Assembly: GCA_032718865.1 (NCBI GenBank)
Contig: JALUTQ010000027.1
Location: 992,001-1,056,000 of the forward strand
Reading direction: 5' to 3'
Origin: Tilletia caries
Taxonomy: Eukaryota; Basidiomycota; Exobasidiomycetes; Tilletiales; Tilletiaceae
Length of the DNA stretch: 64,000 nt
The translations under genes and the position numbers were made by a program. Shown piece after piece: positions 22,545-34,802 of this stretch; the stretch's first letter is position 1; each line of letters begins with the position of its first letter. The notes below the pieces were generated by a model. That model made no database searches. It saw nothing but the letters and a program-made list of their open reading frames with translations, and had not been told where the DNA came from.

Positions 22545-25482
22545 ATGGTCAAGTCGGCAAAGCACAAGGCGCAGCGCGCAGCTGATTTCAAGGTGAGCTT
22601 CCTGTTCGTATCCCGTGCTGCGCTGGTGGTCTGGCGCTGACATTCTCGCCGGCGCGTACTCTCCCGCAGAAAACCAAACTGAAGCTCGGCTCAGGGAAGG
22701 GCAAGAATGCGACGGCAAAGACGGCGACGGACACGTCCTTCAAGAGCAGGACAATCGCACTGCCTCAGCAGAGTATCACTGCGGACAAGAGCCAGGCCAT
22801 CGTAACCCGGCGGAACCTGACCCTCGATGACCTTCTGGGTCAGACCAGACACTACAATGCTGCCACGCGCAAAGGTAAGTAATCTTCATCCCCATGCTGA
22901 TTTTGGACCAGCTCGCACTGATAGCCTGTTGCTTCCTTTTTTATGCTCTCACAGACGCGCTCTTCGGTCTGCGCGAGTTGCTGAGCCTTCATCCATTTCT
23001 CCTTCACAAGCCAGGCATCCTCGCGTCCGTCCTCTCCGCAGCCTTGCGTCTCATTCCCGACGAAGATTCCACCGTGCGCAAAGCCGTCTTCACGTTTCTG
23101 AGCTTTCTGCTCCCTGCGCTTAAGGACGAGCAAGACCAGTCACTCGTCGCAGGCTCTTCTACCAAGTCGGCCCCTGCTCTCCTCCTCTACGCCCCTTCTC
23201 TGATCCTCTACACCGTATCTGCGCTCTCGCATATATTCACAGAGGTCCGCATCGACGCGCTCCGCATTCTCAATCTTCTCCTCGATCACATTCCAGAGGC
23301 TGTCGTCCGCGGATGGGATGGCTTCGCCCCCGCCCTTCGCTCGGGAAGTCATTCTGGCGGTGGAGGAGGCGGAGAAGCGGACGCGTCCACAAGTCGAAGG
23401 AATCCTGATTCCACCGGTCCTCAAGTTATCACCTGCCTGCTCACGATACTCGGCATTCCAGATCTAAGCACGCTTGCCGCTCAGCAGATGGACCTGCAGC
23501 GCAACCCGAACTCTGCCTCGTCATCCTCCCTTCTGAGCGGAATGAGCACAGCAACAGCCGTTTTGCCCGCATCAGCCCGGCTTCTCCTGTTCGAAACAAT
23601 CGGAAAGTTCCTCAATGCTTGCGATCGCGCTGGTGCTTCTCGAAGTGGGAAGGACGTAGCTGAAAACGATCTCAGGTGTCCGACGTGGTTCATGCGCTCT
23701 GCCTTCTCGTCATCCTCAGATTGCGAAGCGTTTGAGCATTTTCTGCGTCTTGACGCGTCTCAAACTGGCGCGGAGGGCGATGATGGTTCGACCCGGATTC
23801 TCTCAGTCGCTTCGGCCCAGTACATGCAGGAAGGCGATTCCCTTCTCGACGCATACGGCCAGTCATCGGTTCCAGCATGGACCACCGCAGACCTGCAGGC
23901 CACTCTTGGAGCGACAACAGACTTACTTGCTGCCTTCGCCGAAGATGCGATGGAAGAGCAGGAAATCGGATCTGCTGCAAAGCAGAAGGATGGGGCTTAT
24001 CGGAAACCGAGCCTCAAAACGGCACCATCGCGATTCAGTGTTCTCGCCTCGGCGTTGGCTCCTGTCTTCCTTAATTCTTTTCTCGACTCCGCTTCGCCGC
24101 TGTTCTCCCCAGACGCTGTGTTCAACACGGCCTCTCTCCCCGCCTCCCAGGCAAACCCAGCTGTGGGACTGGACCTGCACGGCACTCTCATCTTGGCCAT
24201 CGTTAAAGCGACCCTGACCCTCTGGCGTTCGCTTGCCTCTTCTCTGACTTCGTCTGCCATGGCCGGCCAAGCTCGGAAACTGTCGAATTCCCAGATGAAC
24301 GACCTCAGCACTTTCCTCTCCAAGCTGGCTCCATACTTCCCCTTCTCCGAACACATCCCCGGCGCGAGCTCGAGGACTCCCCAACAGACAGAAGAGATCG
24401 TCGAGATGGAGTTGGCATATGCGGAACTGGTAGCTCTGTGCATGTTCTGCCTCGACTCGAACACGGCAGAGGGTGCTGAACGACGCGAAGGACGGTCGGC
24501 GAAGGGAACGGGCAAACGGAAGGCGTCGATGCGGGAGATGCTCCTGCATCAGCTGGACGACGTGGGGGAGTACATCATCGAGACCTTGCTCGGTGAACGG
24601 CCGGCATCGGCGGGGATGTCAGGCAAGCTGGGCGGAGCGATCACTGCGCCTCTTTCGTCGGCCACGTTTGCCGAGCTCCTACCGACGATCTGGCTTCTCA
24701 TGAATCTCGATCATGAGCGGGATCGGAGGGCGAAGTTGAAACGGGGTGAGGAGGATTCGGATGAAGATTCGGATGAGGATTCTGATGAGGATTCTGATGA
24801 GGAGGAGGGGGAGGAGGCGGCTGAGCTTTCGACAAGACTGGTTGAGGCTATCGTTACGTACTTTGGCAAGGCGAATCGCGGTAAAGCGCTCATCTTTGAA
24901 TTGGTAGCAAGATTGACCGTGGTGAGTTTGCCCTTCTCTGATAGCTTCCTGTGTTCAAGCCCCGTAGCTCACATCGGTCACATCCGTTTTCGCACCTGTG
25001 ACTTTTGTGCAGCTCCACTGCTACCCTTCCTACTCTGCGCACTTCTCGCCTCTGCGATACCCGGCGATTCTCAAAGTTTTGAGGAAGTGGTTCCAGAGTT
25101 TACCTAGAGTCCTCTGGGATGCGGCAACGAAGAAGGATATTCGGTTGGCCAATGCGATCTTGGAGTACCTGCGGACTATATGCGCAGTGGACGACGGCGA
25201 GCTCTTTTCACATGAAGTACGTTCCATCATGCCGAGGTTCCACACCCCTGATGTTTCTCGTTGCTGACGCTTAGAACGTATCGTTTTTCGCAGGACATCG
25301 ACTCTCTACATGCACCGCTTGCCGTCTTCTTCCACATTCAACATCCAAGTCGCGGGTCGTTGCAGGGCCCATACGCTCGACTGCCATTAGAAGCCCAAAA
25401 CCGGGCGAAGGCTCTGCTGTACTATCTCCAGCCACTGGACACCAAGCTCAGCAGCGCCGCTGCAGAGGCAGGTGCTTTATAG
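22545..25482 (+). CDS. IPI1: IPI1/TEX10-like pre-rRNA processing (Rix1 complex) protein
   Basis: Ipi1 (TEX10 in animals) works with Rix1 and Ipi3 in ITS2 processing and maturation of pre-60S ribosomes in the nucleus. Exons 22545-22592, 22670-22874, 22955-24921, 25013-25216, 25294-25482 give 870 aa, nearer TEX10 than the short budding-yeast protein. The N-terminus has the family's basic start (MVKSAKHKAQRAADFK-KTKLKLG) and the block TLDDLLGQTRHYNAATRKDALFGLREL. HEAT-like repeats follow (SVLSAALRLIPDEDSTVRKAVFTF; VSALSHIFTEVRIDALRILNLLLDHIP). An acidic (DED-S) repeat occurs near 24760-24810. All junctions keep frame. It converges on SEC3 with about 100 bp between stops. Confidence 0.9.
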
Positions 25483-25587
25483 GACCAATGTGATAATGTA
25501 AGACGAATTGTCATTGAAGCTCTCGAGAGCTTCAGGTATGTCATTATTTACAACCCCGTCAAACGCTCCCAGACGGCAGATATATGA

Positions 25588-28500
25588 TCATCGATGCTTG
25601 CGTAACAAGTTCGCCACGCGTTTCTTCTTCTTTTCCTTTTCCTTCTCCTTTTCCTTCTCACCCGCCGCTTTGCCCTGCGTGCTCGTCATGCTCGAGTTCG
25701 GCCCGCCAACACCATTGGCACCGTCGGCTTGCTGTTCATCTTCGATTTTCTCGAGCACGGAGGAGAGTCGGGTGTGCACGCGGAAGAGGGTGCGGGCGAT
25801 GAAGTCGGAGCCTGAGTCCTCGGCGTCGGTGATCGCACGGTCGAGCATCGCGAGGGTAGGTATAATTTGTCTGCAGAGCCCACGAAACATAGGTCAGCCA
25901 TCGCCATCCGACAAGTGCACGTAAAGTACACAAGCTGTAAGGCAATACGCACGATTTGTCCATGTGCACAGCATGATCCGCCAACGAATCCCACTCTGGT
26001 CCAAGGAAGCCAAAGATCATCTCCAAAGCTACCTTCAGCTCTCGCGTAGGGCCTCCGCCTTGTGTGGTCGTTGGAGTGCCGAAGCCGAACAGCTGAGCCG
26101 CTCGACGACGGAAGTAGGGCTCCATGTCACAGTAGTCCGCAAAGGTGACGTTCGAGTCGTTGATCTGCAGGAAGTCGGAGATGAAGGTTTGTTCTCCTTG
26201 AAGGAGGGGTGTCAAGCTATCGACGACCCTTTGGAATACCTGAAGAAGACGAGGAAGAAAAGGGGATGATTCAGTCAGGATTTGCGCTCATGCTGAGCAA
26301 CAAGTGTAGAAGGAGACTTACCTCGGTGGCAGTCAGGTCACCCTCATCCTGAGCCTTAACATGCTTGCTCTTATCCCCCTTCACCACTTTCCGAATCGTC
26401 GCAGCCCGTCCAAAGTCGCTCGACCCCTTCCTCTCATACGGACTCTTCGGGCCCTCCAACCCCTGCACACCACTCGAGTCCCCAACCTCAAAGCCATAAT
26501 CATCTCCCGAGCCCCGCTTGATCCGCTTCTTCCACCCACTGAAGAAGACCGTCATCTCCCGTCTCCAACACTCGCCCACACTGGCGTGGTAGACCGAGCA
26601 CAGCCGGGCGAAGTACGCGGGACTTGTCTCCTTCATGTACAGCACCAGACCGCAGTACCGGCCCAGGAGCTCCTCCAGGTTCGCATGATTCTGTAGACTC
26701 GGACCGGGATGGCGCGAAGGGCTGAGCGCATTTTGACGTGCCGGGTCAGAGAGGTACGATGATGTCTCCGCCGTGAGAGTCAGGTTGACGTGGTCAAAGA
26801 GACGTTTGCAGAAGCGCTCCGAAAGCGTTCGGTACTCGTCCAACCGTTCCGTGGCAGCGGAGACGTTCTCGCCCGTCGTGGATGTAGCCTGCACGATGCT
26901 CTTGTACAGCTCGCCCGCTGCTCGCTCCAGCTCTTCAATGCCGCCCCTCGACTCGAGACTGGCATGCTTGAGGGTGTAAATGCTGCCTTCGTCCACGTGG
27001 ATGGTATCTAACAGCCGCTCAATCTCCGCAGCGAGCTTCTGCTGATTGCTCGTGTGAATCTGCAAGGCACCATTCTGGGACTCGATGTGGTTGATGTCCT
27101 CGTCCCGTCCGTTGAGCGACATCTTGAAGCGCATGATCATACCGTCCATCACGTCAAGCTGGGCGAGCGCGTCGTCCATATGCTTGATGACCAGTCCGAC
27201 CCGCTCGTCCGACTGGACCATGCCGTGAATGTTGGCCTCCTCAAGCGCACTGAGCTCCTTCAAAAGACGCGCCTCAATGACATCAGCCGTGCCGGCACTA
27301 GCAGCCGCGTTGCCTCCAAACATCGCATCATTCCGCTTGGCAAGCCGTCTCCGCTTGCCAAAGCCTGCACCCAGGACTTCCTCACCAATCATCGGCCTCC
27401 ATTCGAAACCCTCCAGCATTTCTTCCACATAGGCAAGTGTCGGGTCTTCGTCTTCGTCGTCGTCGTCATCCTCACCTCCATCGAGCGGTAGCATTTTCGA
27501 TAATGTACGCGTGATCGGTTTGGGAGGGTGCGGGCGTGGGGCGATTGGATGGTCTGGGACGGCAGCTGTTTCCGTTATGCTGGGAATCGACGGTATACTG
27601 GGAATCGACGTTATGCTGGGAACCGACGGCACCGCCGGGATCGATTCTTCTGGCACGGACTTTGGAAGCTCGAAGGCCTGTCCCGAGACATCGGCTCCTG
27701 TCGATGGAGATCGAGCTGAGGATGCTCCACGCTCCGCGCGACTGCTAGAGCGCCCACCATCTGTGCCCTGACTGCCGGCTGTGCCTGGTCTACGACCTGC
27801 TGCCCGGGCCAGGTCTGGGATGGACTCGGACCGGCGTGGAATGGGGACCCCGTTCGGGATATGCGGAGAAGAGCCCATACGACGCAATGTGTTGGTTGAC
27901 CCGTTGCGTGACTTGGGACTGGGTAAAGCGGTAGGGTCGGTGTATGTCCGAGTGAACGTAGGCGATTCCCGAGAGGAGGATGAGATGGAAGGTTTGGAAG
28001 GTGTCGTGAACGGCGCGGATGGCGGAGTAGGTGTAGCATCACCAAGAACAACGCCTCCGTAGGGATCGTCATCTTCATCTGTACTGTCCGGTGGATTTCC
28101 AAAGGATGCTACTGAGGGCTTTCGGGAAGGTGAAGTAGGATTCGCTTGAGGAGGAGGAGGTATTGGTAGTTGCGGTGACCGTGATGCTTGCAGTCGCGAC
28201 GAAGAAGCTGACTTGCGCAATATGGGTTCCTCCCCACCGAAACCAGCCCCGCGTTCCTTTTCCCTCCTCTTTGACCCTGGCACCGGCGAGGCAGCAGGCG
28301 ACGCGCCAAAAGGCGAGGCAAAAGACATCGACTCGGCTGTAGGTGTTGTTGGAGATGATGCTGATGTGCTGAAGGAGGGCACCGGGATGCTGAGGGTCGG
28401 CTTGAGCGATTGTCCCTGGCTAGACGAGTTGGAGTGTACAGATGATACCGATTTGCGGCCTGGGGGTTCATCCTGTGAGCTGTCGTTCGAAGACGACACA

Positions 28501-29114
28501 TTCGATGCGCTTGCATTGCTGGACGACGCGACACTCTTTGATGGAGCCGAGCGCGAGGCGCTGGCCTGCACGGTCAGATTGATGAGAATAGGGCCAACGC
28601 TGTCCCCTGTGTACCTTCGATAGACATTGACGATCATCTGCAGGAAAGCTTCCTGCTCGTTTGGCCGGTCCGAGGTGTAGCTGTACGGTCTTGCGAGCGT
28701 GACTGTGAAGGAGGTGGGCTGGAAGTGAAGAAGCGCTCACCCTCTATCAGCTGCCATCCTTAATGAGCTGAAGAAGCGCAAGAAGGAGAAACTCACCGTA
28801 TGTACTTCGACCTGCTGCAGCAAGTTCAAATCCCAGTCCTTCCCAATGCTGTATGTCATGTTGGAGTTGCGCCTGGCCTTGTTGAGGGTGACCCGGCCGG
28901 TGTCCCGGTCGACGGCGGTGATGAGATAGCGCGACTTGGGCCGACTGGGCGAGTCAGCGTCGATCTCCTGGATCTTGAGATGGGAGATGTACGCATTGTT
29001 CGGTGCTCGGGAGCGGAGCGCACTGTTGAATGCTTCGCGGTCGTTGTTCGCTGCGGTGCTCCTGGACGAGCTGCTGGCCGCCGCCGCAGCACCGTCTGCA
29101 CCACTGGGGGGCAT
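25588..29114 (-). CDS. SEC3: SEC3 (EXOC1), exocyst subunit
   Basis: Sec3 marks sites of polarised exocytosis by binding PI(4,5)P2 and Rho GTPases and anchors the exocyst at the plasma membrane. Exons 29114-28797, 28718-26322, 26239-25953, 25870-25588 give about 1,094 aa. The N-terminus is the PH-like domain: SKY-type block RYLITAVDRDTGRVTLNKARR, then IGKDWDLNLLQQVEV, continuing after intron 1 as PTSFTVTLARPYSYTSD and MIVNVYRRYTGD. A long Ser/Pro disordered linker precedes the coiled, helical C-terminal half (DLAQLDVMDGMI-type helices, YLSDPARQ, LLGRYCGLVLYMKETSP, VFQRVVDSLTPLLQGEQTFI). It ends in a Lys/Glu tract and LLRKHR. The ATG is the first in frame with the PH-like domain. Confidence 0.92.
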
Positions 29115-29445
29115 GTTTCTTCGGGATGCGCGCGCGCGAGAGAGGGATAGCTGACAGTCACTCGCGCTCACTCGCCGTCGCTCAGAAGTGCACAGGAGTG
29201 GGAAGGTGGCCGTTCGCTCCGCAGCGTCGAACTCGCCTCCCCATCTTGCAATTGAGTGACGCTGCGGGGCATGACTCCGGCAATCCGGGCCTTCCATCCA
29301 CCGGCAATTTTCGCATGCTCGCCTCATCTCGACGCTGGACCAGGCGAGAGAGCTGGATGAGAACGTCGACGCGCTTCCCACACAGCAAGTCGTCGTGCTG
29401 AGCTTCCGTGTCTGCCCAGCCCAGCCTGCTTCTTCCGTAGCGACG
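29115..29445. promoter_or_regulatory. Divergent promoter region between SEC3 and NAA30
   Basis: 331 bases separate the two start codons. No TATA box is evident. A divergent arrangement suggests a shared nucleosome-free region, which is inference. Confidence 0.45.
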
Positions 29446-30546
29446 ATGGCGACGACTTTGCCGCCCTTCGCCTCGTCGTCCAAGGCAGCACAGGCCCCGC
29501 CGCTCGAACTTGAACTTCGTCCTCCACCTCCGAATCCAGAACTCGAATATGACATCGAACTCGTCAACTACCGAGGCGAGGGTGACCTCGCTGCCGTGAT
29601 CGCGCTCATAGAGAAGGAGCTGAGGTCGGTCTCTTCCCTTCCCCCTTCGCTCGATGCCCTTTCGGACGTTCGCTGACGATTCAGTTGTCTTTGTAAAACT
29701 TTCAGTGAACCATATTTGATATATACCTATCGCTACTTCCTCAACGAATGGCGAGTCTGGACTTCTGAACTCCTGCTATATCTGTTTACTTGACGTACTA
29801 ACTCTCGCTTTTCTCTTTGCAGGCCACATCTTGCATGGCTGGTGAGTTCGCCTCATGTACCAGTGGCGAAAGCTCAGTCGTCCCGCTCATTCCTTTGTGC
29901 TGTATTCTTCAGGCGCATTCAATACCAAAGAAACCGCGGCCTCCGCCCCTCCCTCCTCGGTCCACCAACGAGTCCGCCACCCTGTCCAGCCAGGTCGACA
30001 CTCTCACTCTCACCTCCTTTCCTCAAGATGTTCAAGATGACGGACGCGCTGAAAGCAATGTGGACATCGAAGAGCACCGCAACGCGCTGCGGCGCGCACC
30101 CGTTGGAGTCATCGTGAACAAGCTGGATCGGCATCTCAAAGGCGACCGGCTGATGCGTGGATATATTGCCATGCTCAGTATTCATCCGGCATGGCGAAGT
30201 AGAGGCATTGGTAAGTCGCTTCTGCTTGACACGGTCAGATGTTCCATGTCCTCAACCAACATTTGTCATTCTACTTTCAGCGCGTAAACTGGTACAAACA
30301 GCCGTCGACCGCATGGAAAAAGATGGTGCCGATGAGGTCAGTCTATCGGTGGCTCTTTCCGTTCGAGCTCACTCGATCTCACGCCCGTTTCTCAACCAGG
30401 TTGTCCTTGAGACGGAAGTCGACAACGTTGGCGCACTCGCACTCTACGAAGCCCTAGGTTTCATGAGGGAAAAGCGGCTGCATAGGTTCTACTTGAATGG
30501 TGATTCCAGCATACATTCCCTCGCTTTGAATCGCCCGGATGACTGA
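29446..30546 (+). CDS. NAA30: NAA30/MAK3, catalytic subunit of NatC N-acetyltransferase
   Basis: Acetylates N-termini beginning Met-hydrophobic, working with Naa35 and Naa38 on nascent chains. Six exons (29446-29624, 29706-29750, 29823-29841, 29913-30210, 30281-30336, 30400-30546) give 247 aa. Family blocks appear in order: ELEYDIELVNYRGEGDL, SEPYLIYTYRYFLNEW-PHLAWL, GVIVNKLDRH, GYIAMLSIHPAWRSRGIGKAL-type acetyl-CoA loop (RSRGIGKARKLV), and VVLETEVDNVGALALYEALGF. The junction W/P uses a GC donor (GCGAGT at 29751) and exon 3 is only 19 nt. A Pro-rich insert (KKPRPPPLPPR) separates the LAWL block from the catalytic core. Identification is strong. Confidence 0.93.
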
Positions 30547-30915
30547 CCTCCTGCACACTCACGCAGCCAAGGACTCATTTCGCCTCGTTCTGCCCCTCGT
30601 AGCCGGCTCGGTCAGTGACGAAGAGACAAGAGAGGCACAAGGCCCTGACGACGTGTTGCGGCTGCCGGCTCGGGAGCAGCCGGCCCCCGTTCGACCCTCT
30701 AGACCAGATGCTTTCTCTTCAGGGGATCAGCAACTCTATGACTTCGATGGTCTGATAATGTAGAACTCCTGTAATTCCTTCACCGCTTCATCCTGCTACT
30801 GCAATCAATTGCCAAACTTGGAAGCTTGCATTGACGTTGACTGTTTGCTGTTCGTACAAGATGTGTGCAAGGTCGAGTGAGGAAGATAATTGCACTGTGG
30901 CCACGGGAGATGCAT

Positions 30916-32048
30916 TCAATCCTTCCCGACCCTGTACTGTTCCAAGTCAGTATCGGGTTCCAACTGCCCATTGACCTTGTTGCGACGAGCAGAGAAGAAG
31001 GTGTAGCTGAGTACGACATCGCGCACTCCCCGTACGGATGGTTCGTCGAGCATGTCTGCATCGAGGAAGAAGAAGACGGGCATGTCGACCTCTTCGCCCG
31101 CCAGCAGCCGTTGCTCTTCGAAGCAGAAGCATTCGACCTTTGCGAAGAAAGGCGCGATCTGTTCGGACAAAGTGATAAGTTTAGCCATGAAGCGCAGATG
31201 GAAGTTCAGTATTGAGACAGGGGACTCACTCTGTCAGGTGCGACGTTGTATGTCGCAATGCCAATGATGTCCTTCTTCCCATGATTCTCGGCAGTAAAGA
31301 ACGCCAGCGCCGTCTCGCCGGGAAGGACGTAGATCTCCTTTTGGACAGGAGTGAACGACCAAGGCAGCGAATCACTCGTATCCGCATTAAACGTGACCCT
31401 AATCCTCCGCGTCGGAGCCATCGTATTCGGATCATGCGTAGCCGGCACCAACCTCGAGGGATCAAAGCGCCCATCCCCCGTCGTCCCGCCATTAGCTGCA
31501 GTAATAGGCGTGCCTCCAAACCCAGTGGCGGAGCAGAAGACGCGGTACAGCGGTACGGCGGCGTAGGTGGTGCCGAGGACGAAGACGATGCCTGCGCAGG
31601 AGTAGAGGAGGAGCGATTGGTTGCGCTTGCGGTAGAATTGAGCTTTGGCTTCTTCTGCACGGGCATGCGCGTTTGATGAGGAGGCGTTCCCTGAGGAGCG
31701 GGGCTGAGGCCGCGCAGCTGGCGCTGGGCCGCTTGAGCTCGTGCTTGAAGCATGCCGTCGTGGGACTGAACTCGTCAGAGGTGATGTATTTGCCCTGCGC
31801 TGCACTCGATCCGTCCGCAACAGTAGCGCCTCTGCAAGGGAAGCTGGCCGCGCTCGTGATGATGCTGCTGCTATTCTTTGCGGCGTGCAGGCCGGACAGG
31901 TCGAGAACGCCGCGAACGGCGGCAAACTTGTCCTCCCGAGCGGACGCCGCAGGAGGGTGTTTGAAAAAGGGCCATTGCCTGCCGCCGCCGCCGTCGCCGC
32001 CGCCGTCGTCACCACTGTTCCCACTTGTGTCGATATTCTGGCCGCCAT
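30916..32048 (-). CDS. COX11: COX11, copper chaperone for cytochrome c oxidase
   Basis: Inner mitochondrial membrane protein that delivers copper to CuB of Cox1. Exons 32048-31230 and 31158-30916 give 353 aa. The N-terminus is Arg/Ala/Ser-rich, as expected for a mitochondrial presequence. One transmembrane segment follows (LLLYSCAGIVFVLGTTYAAVPLY-type, then RVFCSATGFGGT). The intermembrane domain contains RIRVTFNADTSDSLPWSFTP and, after the intron, the copper motif CFCFEEQ and DMPVFFFLDADM. The intron lies at APDR/IAPFFAKVE, keeping frame. It converges on NAA30. Confidence 0.95.
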
Positions 32049-32224
32049 GCTGTCAGATTGAGATGGAGACTGGAGTTGGTCGAAGCTGCCGATGCTTGCT
32101 GCTGACCTCTTGATGAGCTTTCTTCGTGGCTAGCGCTCGGGAAGTGTCGGGCTTCGTGCTTCCGGTCTTCCCGAAATGGCCCGAGCGCCGAAAAACGGTT
32201 CTCCAACTACACCGCCAACCTTTA

Positions 32225-32820
32225 TAAATGGTCTAGGGAGGGTGGCGAGCCTGAGAGGGTCTGAAGACTGTCAGTGAGCGGTGTCTGAAGTCTTCTAGAC
32301 CCCTTTTTCAAAAGAGTCTCTATAGTATTTTGCCAAAATAATCTTCAGACCCTCCCTGAGAGGGTCATGAGAGTGTCCTGCACATGGGAAGGTCCTCAAA
32401 CCTTCCAAGGCGGAGGATCGTGGGACTCTCCTAAGCAAATGAGGATCCTAATATGGTCCAGATGAAGACCCACAGGGACCACTCAACTCTAAGAAGCCCC
32501 AGAAAAGCGCGATTCACCTGCTGCCGCGTCGTGGAGATGTTGGGTGTGTTGTGGGTGCAGTATATATTGTCGCAGTGGGAGTTACAGCATTGTGTGAAAG
32601 TCACGATAGCGCAGTAGTTAGAGGGTCTGATGCGAGAATGCAACGTCTCGTGTTCGATCCCCGATCCAGTCAAGAAATATTTTTTTAGACATTTTTTTCA
32701 CGTATGACCTCCCAGGATATTTCGGGTCAGAGGGTCTCAGTCGCGGGCAGGAGTGGCTACATGGAGGGTCCATCTGTGAGGCCCTCTCACGACATTTATG
32801 TGAAGGGTCCCCAGGCCCTT
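32225..32820. repeat. Inverted-repeat cluster with recurring GAGGGTC motif
   Basis: The motif GAGAGGGTCTGAAG and variants recur in both orientations (for example near 32251, 32340-32360, 32620, 32729 and 32790). A 12 bp inverted pair (AGGGTCTGAAGA and its complement) brackets about 32255-32355. The segment also contains the tRNA-like sequence at 32601-32670. It has the look of a decayed short transposon; borders are not clear. Confidence 0.5.
32601..32672 (+). other. tRNA-like sequence with Pol III A/B boxes (SINE head or tRNA relic)
   Basis: TAGCGCAGTAGTTAGAGG resembles an A box, and GTGTTCGATCCCC 35 bases later resembles a B box. A T-run follows at 32680 as a Pol III terminator would. The 5' and 3' ends do not pair as an acceptor stem and the D and anticodon stems are poor, so a working tRNA is unlikely. 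A tRNA-derived short element is the better reading. Confidence 0.35.
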
Positions 32821-33231
32821 ACGATAGGTCGGCGGTGTAGAGTACTGGCTTCAAAGCGCTTCTGTGCACGTCTTCGACTGCCAGAACGTCGAGGTTTCAA
32901 GCCCAGCGCTCAGCTCACGTTGCATGGTCAAACTCTGGCCCGCCAGTCCCGGCCATTGGGAATTTCCTCCCCCACGGGCAAATTCGATGTGAGCGTGTAG
33001 GTAGAGGCCCGAGCCACGCAGATGAACACCGACCGGGCGGTCCCAAGTCGTTTGCAGTGCGAGCGTCAAAACTTTGCACACAGCTCGCCGTTCGAACGGT
33101 CTGCACGGACGAGGTGGCAGGCGGCCGTCTCGAGCCCTTTTCTGCGAGGAACGTGACGTGGTGAACGTAAGAAGGGATTCTTTTTGCCGGCTCGTCCGCT
33201 GAATCTTACCCTTCCCTCTTCCTGCCACCTC

Positions 33232-34330
33232 CTATATCTGCAGCTGTTCAGTTTCCATTACCTTCCTTCCTTTTTTTCTCCTTTGCCTTTCTGCCACCGT
33301 CCAGCTCACACCCATGAGGACTTGGTGAAACAGTCTGTCCCATCCACAACCGGTGTCCAGGTGCCAAGCCTCTAACGCGATATTTGTCGCACAAACCTCA
33401 CCCACTTCTTGATTGGAGCGATACCTCCGACTGCCTTGAGGCGAGAAGGATGGTCTCAGACCATGAGATTCCGGTGCTGAGTTGTGAAGATAGGGCGCGA
33501 ACAGAGTGCTTTGCGGGATTGAGGGCGTACAGTCTTCAAAGGTGATGCTTGACCTTGGCATGATGGATAGCTGATTCGTAATGAAGATGAGAGGTCAGAA
33601 GCGTGGCAACTCCGCGATCGTACTCACAGGTAAATGCGTCCTGTCAACGTAAATACTCTGTCGAGGAACAAAGATGGAGGCAGTAGCATGATAGGCTAGG
33701 CTGTACTCACTTGCATGTGCCATCTGTGCTCTTTGAGAGCTTCTGGAGGGGAGAGTGTTCCATGAGACCTGTTACCTGCTGGATCTTCAGGGTCGCCGTC
33801 CAAGCCCACAGAGCTTCGATGAAGTCTGGCGAAGGAGCCAAATCGCCAGTGGGAAGGAAAATGTTGGCTTGGACGCCAGTGATCTCCGCACCTGGCTCTT
33901 TCGGAAGTGTCGATGCCGATTGCAGATGGATCGGAATGCGTGTTCCGCGTCCTTCAGAAATGTCGGAGTGGGCTCGGGCAAGGTGTCGTGCTCGTCGAAT
34001 TCGAACTCGTACGGCATCATTCCAGCTTCGTCCGGAAGGCACATTCCTTGATCTTGGCTGCCGACGTGGCGTCGAGGAGGTCGAGGTCGAGGTCGAGGTC
34101 GAGGTCGAAGTCGAGCGGCACGCTGACGCGCCCGTACGTCACGAGGCGCTGGTCTGCTTGTAGGTCAAAGTGGCTATGGAGACGCTGGACACCGTACAGG
34201 CTTGCCTCGTCGTGCTTTTCAATGCTCGGATCGAGCTTCGGACGGAGGGTGGCGAGGCTTTCGAAGTCCTTGGCGGCGTCGTCCAGGGAAGGAAGAGTGA
34301 AGAAGCTGGGTTGCCTAAGGGAGGAAGGGG
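33232..34330 (-). CDS. Possible multi-exon gene, structure unresolved
   Basis: A coding-looking exon (about 34315-34017: SFFTLPSLDDAAKDFESLATL … LYGVQRLHSHFDLQADQRLVTYG … ATSAAKIKECAF) has an AG acceptor upstream. Downstream, several frames stay open through 34020-33720, so the correct path cannot be chosen by eye. GTGAGT donors at about 33712 and 33629, with CAG acceptors, allow further small exons ending in the ORF 33561-33232. The gene may be real, frameshifted or partly degraded. No family recognised. A hexamer repeat encodes a run of Asp-Leu dipeptides at 34078-34109. Confidence 0.3.
34078..34109. repeat. Hexanucleotide GAGGTC tandem repeat
   Basis: About five copies of GAGGTC (plus strand). 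Read on the minus strand they encode Asp-Leu repeats in the possible gene at 33232-34330. Confidence 0.85.
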
Positions 34331-34498
34331 GGAAATCATCAGATCGACTGCCGTTATGTAGACAGAAGCACATATGTAAAGGGAACGCATCAGTGCAGGC
34401 GGAATGGCAGCGGAACAAAGGAACACGAGCCCCCCCTTTGTCTCGACCGGGATGCTCTGCTATGTACTCGGCCACACAAAGACACTTGTTGTCATTTA

Positions 34499-34563
34499 GC
34501 CCGCAGCCCGCAGCCCGCAGCCCGCAGCCCGCAGCCCGCAGCCCGCAGCCCGCAGCCCGCAGC
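34499..34563. repeat. Heptanucleotide CCCGCAG microsatellite
   Basis: A pure array of the 7-base unit GCCCGCA, a little over nine copies with no visible interruption. A 7-base unit shifts frame at each repeat, so it is unlikely to be coding. It should be length-variable between strains. Confidence 0.95.
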
Positions 34564-34802
34564 CGAGGCGTCGATGCCGTGGAGGAACACAAAGGGATGC
34601 GTGGTGCGATGCATTCATTGGCCGCGTGGGAAGTATGTGTATGGATGCGAGGGAGCCATCCAGATTTCCAGAACGACCTCGATGCTCGATGCCATCTGTG
34701 TGAAGCTGTGATCGGCGAGATGGACACCGAGCCGGCGGTGCGAGGGCTTGGCAGTGCAGGTTTATCCGACTCCGTTTCAGCTCGACCCCTTCCCCAGGCC
34801 CC

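Noticed and set aside
24735..24815. GATGAGGATTC-type tandem repeat as an independent element
   Set aside because: It encodes the acidic Asp/Glu/Ser tract of IPI1 in frame, so it is part of the gene.
32821..32935. Second tRNA-like stretch with GGTTTCAAGCCC
   Set aside because: No A box of quality and no pairing acceptor stem; kept only as part of the repeat-rich gap.
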